Assembly (NCBI GenBank): GCA_013399875.1
Contig: VXAZ01003895.1
Span: 27,190 to 91,189 of the forward strand
From: Gymnorhina tibicen
Taxonomy: Eukaryota > Chordata > Aves > Passeriformes > Artamidae
Direction: 5' to 3'
Length of the DNA: 64,000 bases
Part shown: positions 62,466-64,000 of the stretch, piece by piece
Layout of the letters: the number at the start of each line of letters is the position of its first letter
How positions within the stretch are numbered: position 1 is the first letter of the stretch
The notes under the pieces: generated by a model
Seen by the model: the letters and a program-made list of their open reading frames with translations, nothing else
Told to the model about the DNA's origin: nothing
The model's database searches: none
Position numbers and translations under genes: made by a program

Positions 62466-63549
62466 ATGCCACTGATGTAATCAAGTTACATAATCGCCGT
62501 CTTTGCACAAATACATCCATCTTCCTACAGACAGATCTGCATATCTTCTTCCATCCATTATGCATGAACTCACCAGCAGTACATAAGGGTACATATTTTC
62601 GCACACACTATGTAACTTTAGCATTGCAGTGCATTGCACTGCACAACGTCATCACTATCGATTCCCTCAACCTTCCCCCATTCCCTCTTATCAGAACTGA
62701 TTTTGCAGAGGGAGATTACCAATGTGCATTGCTCGGATCCCTTTAAATCTTTAAAGGCTGAAGTGCTTCCCTCACTCGCTTCTGTGCTTAAGAAGATGAT
62801 CTTTCCTTTTTCTCCCGTCTCGCTTCACACCACAAGTAACAGGAATGAATTCCCACACAGTCCCTCAGCCAGATGCATGTATGTATGAAATACCGAAGAT
62901 AGCATCTCTGTTTGCACATCTTCCAACTCCCATACACGTGGTCCGAGGTTTCAGTAGGTAAGTTATTGGGTAAAAAACATATTTTGTAAGAGCAGCTGGA
63001 TGAGAGATTTTCAGGCTAGTGACATTTATGGTATTTCTCTACTATGAGGCTGAGGGGATTTTGTCCTTACCGCCTCTTAGTTTATAATTTCCATGCAGGA
63101 TTTACAGGAACAGTTGTAATCCCAAATTACCAGTGGCATTTAACCCCTTTAGCACCAGTGCACTGTACCACGATCAATAAGGATCACCACCTTAAAGTTT
63201 AACAACTTGAAAAGCAGGTTTTCTCTACCTCCATTGCAGCTATGAAATGCAGCAGAACGCTGCAAAGAGTTGGAAACATCTATTTAACCAGAGGATGGGA
63301 TCCGATCTCACATTAATTAGATTCCATCACAGAGAGCCTCTTTACTGTCACATACCCTTCCCAGTCAAATATATTACAACCAGGAAAAGAATTTAGAAAA
63401 AAAAAAGAGCGAAAATGAAAGACTCCTTGCTCTTTCAGTACTCTCCCAAATCCAGAGGGTGCATGAATACAGAGGGAGGAGATTTTTTTTTTTAATTTAT
63501 CGCAAAAAGCACTCACCAGAAGACCTACTGCAGTTATTCCACTCAACTG
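62466..63549. other. non-coding DNA between the two CpG islands
   Basis: No gene or known repeat is recognisable. There are nested inverted repeats at 62457-62499 and a 19-bp palindrome at 62625-62643. Potential donors lie at 62957/62958 (plus) and about 63070 (minus, GCG then GTAAGG). It is likely promoter-proximal sequence or a small intron. Confidence 0.45.
62625..62643. repeat. 19-bp perfect palindrome
   Basis: TGCAGTGCA, T, TGCACTGCA: two 9-bp perfectly complementary arms around one base. Confidence 0.9.
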
Positions 63550-64000
63550 CCAATAGCGGCTGGAGCCCCTCGCATCAGGGTAATGCAGCAATCCCGAAAG
63601 TGCCCATTTCAGTCACCCGCCACCAAGTTTAGCAATGCCGGGCTTTTGCCTGGATAAAATGACCTTACCCACAGGAGTCTCCCGAAATATTCCTCCGGTG
63701 TGATCAGTCAGCGAGGCGAGTGCCGGTCACCACACTGCGCACTCGGCCGGAGAAGCCCCGTGTTTACTCCTGGGGCTCAGCTGGCCGCGAGTGCCGCGGA
63801 CGCGGCGCCCATCCATCCACCGCTGCCAGCTCCGCCGCGGGCGCAGGTAATTCCATACAGACTTCGGCGCCCCCCAACCCCCCCGAGTCGCCCCTTCCTT
63901 CCTAGTTCAGAAAGTGCCCGCGGCGCCGGCGGGAGGTACCATCCAGGTGCGGCGAAGGGGGGCGGGGGGGAAGGGGGCGGCCGGCCTGGGGGCCCCCGCG
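63550..64000. promoter_or_regulatory. CpG island 2, probable gene promoter, runs off the window
   Basis: CpG density rises steeply from about 63660: about 37 CpG in the last 340 bp, GC well above 65%. G-rich Sp1/KLF-type boxes (GGGGCGGGG-like, 63957-63970) and GGGGGCGG (63973-63980) lie at the right edge. Two consensus splice donors are present: plus strand GCGCAG then GTAATT at 63846/63847, and minus strand CCTGTGG then GTAAGG at 63669/63668. No plus-strand ATG lies between 63661 and 63846. The minus-strand exon would carry only a short upstream frame starting MDGRRVRG. Either first exon would therefore be 5' untranslated. The island is cut by the window end. Confidence 0.7.
63957..63992 (+). 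promoter_or_regulatory. potential G-quadruplex in the promoter
   Basis: Four G runs of six, seven, five and five bases are separated by short loops (one of ten bases). This fits a G-quadruplex-capable element overlapping the Sp1-type boxes. Confidence 0.5.

Noticed and set aside
61852..62604. Several frames of up to 147 codons with Pro- or Glu-runs on both strands
   Set aside because: High GC and the CCT repeat explain the absence of stops. No domain is visible and the frames overlap on both strands.
1..64000. CRISPR arrays, bacterial genes, tRNA, rRNA, snRNA or microRNA genes
   Set aside because: Read on both strands, none could be supported. Repeats present are microsatellites, CR1 and LTRs of a vertebrate genome.

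Overview
The window looks like non-coding DNA from a bird. The sequence is AT-rich (GC near 38-40% by eye), has no operons, rRNA or tRNA, and no open reading frame longer than 164 codons. Its recognisable repeats are avian: eight fragments of the CR1 non-LTR retrotransposon and three LTRs of endogenous retroviruses (ERV). Together the repeats cover roughly 8% of the window, which is a bird-like load. One LTR family, with a 5' end resembling TGTACAGGGTTTGCGTGG and a 3' end close to CCACCCACA, is the ERVL-like type I know from neoavian birds, passerines included. No gene product can be named from the sequence.

Layout. From 1 to about 12.7 kb the DNA is unique and AT-rich, with simple repeats at 10.9 and 11.8 kb. 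From 12.7 to 24.5 kb there are a minus-strand CR1, a truncated minus-strand ERVL-like LTR, two short plus-strand CR1 tails, and a complete solo LTR (23861-24491) flanked by a 5-bp target duplication CCTGT. From 24.5 to 37.3 kb the DNA is mostly unique, with CR1 tails at 30.5 and 34.4-34.7 kb and the longest CR1 (36124-37308), which keeps decayed reverse-transcriptase sequence. From 37.3 to 44 kb there are an exon-like segment on the minus strand (38698-38817), a possible old LTR relic, and a long solo ERVL-like LTR (42944-44009). From 44 to 61.9 kb the DNA is unique, apart from a plus-strand CR1 at 57 kb and an isolated CpG-rich block at 53.46-53.82 kb.

The right end changes character. There is a CpG island at about 61.93-62.46 kb and a second, much denser one from about 63.6 kb to the end. 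The second has Sp1-type G-rich boxes, a G-quadruplex-capable run and consensus splice donors on both strands. The simplest reading is that the right edge holds the promoter and first non-coding exon(s) of a gene. The rest of the window is then either its very long first intron (minus-strand gene) or the intergenic desert upstream of it (plus-strand gene). The sequence alone does not decide between these.

I found no evidence for a novel multi-gene system. The items most worth checking are the two CpG islands, the orphan CpG-rich block, the 120-bp minus-strand exon candidate, a 51-bp plus-strand exon candidate, a few good CTCF-like sites, a 13-bp perfect hairpin, and the unusual layout of the ERVL-like LTR. 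Exon candidates rest on splice signals and open frames only, and several such pairs are expected by chance in 64 kb.
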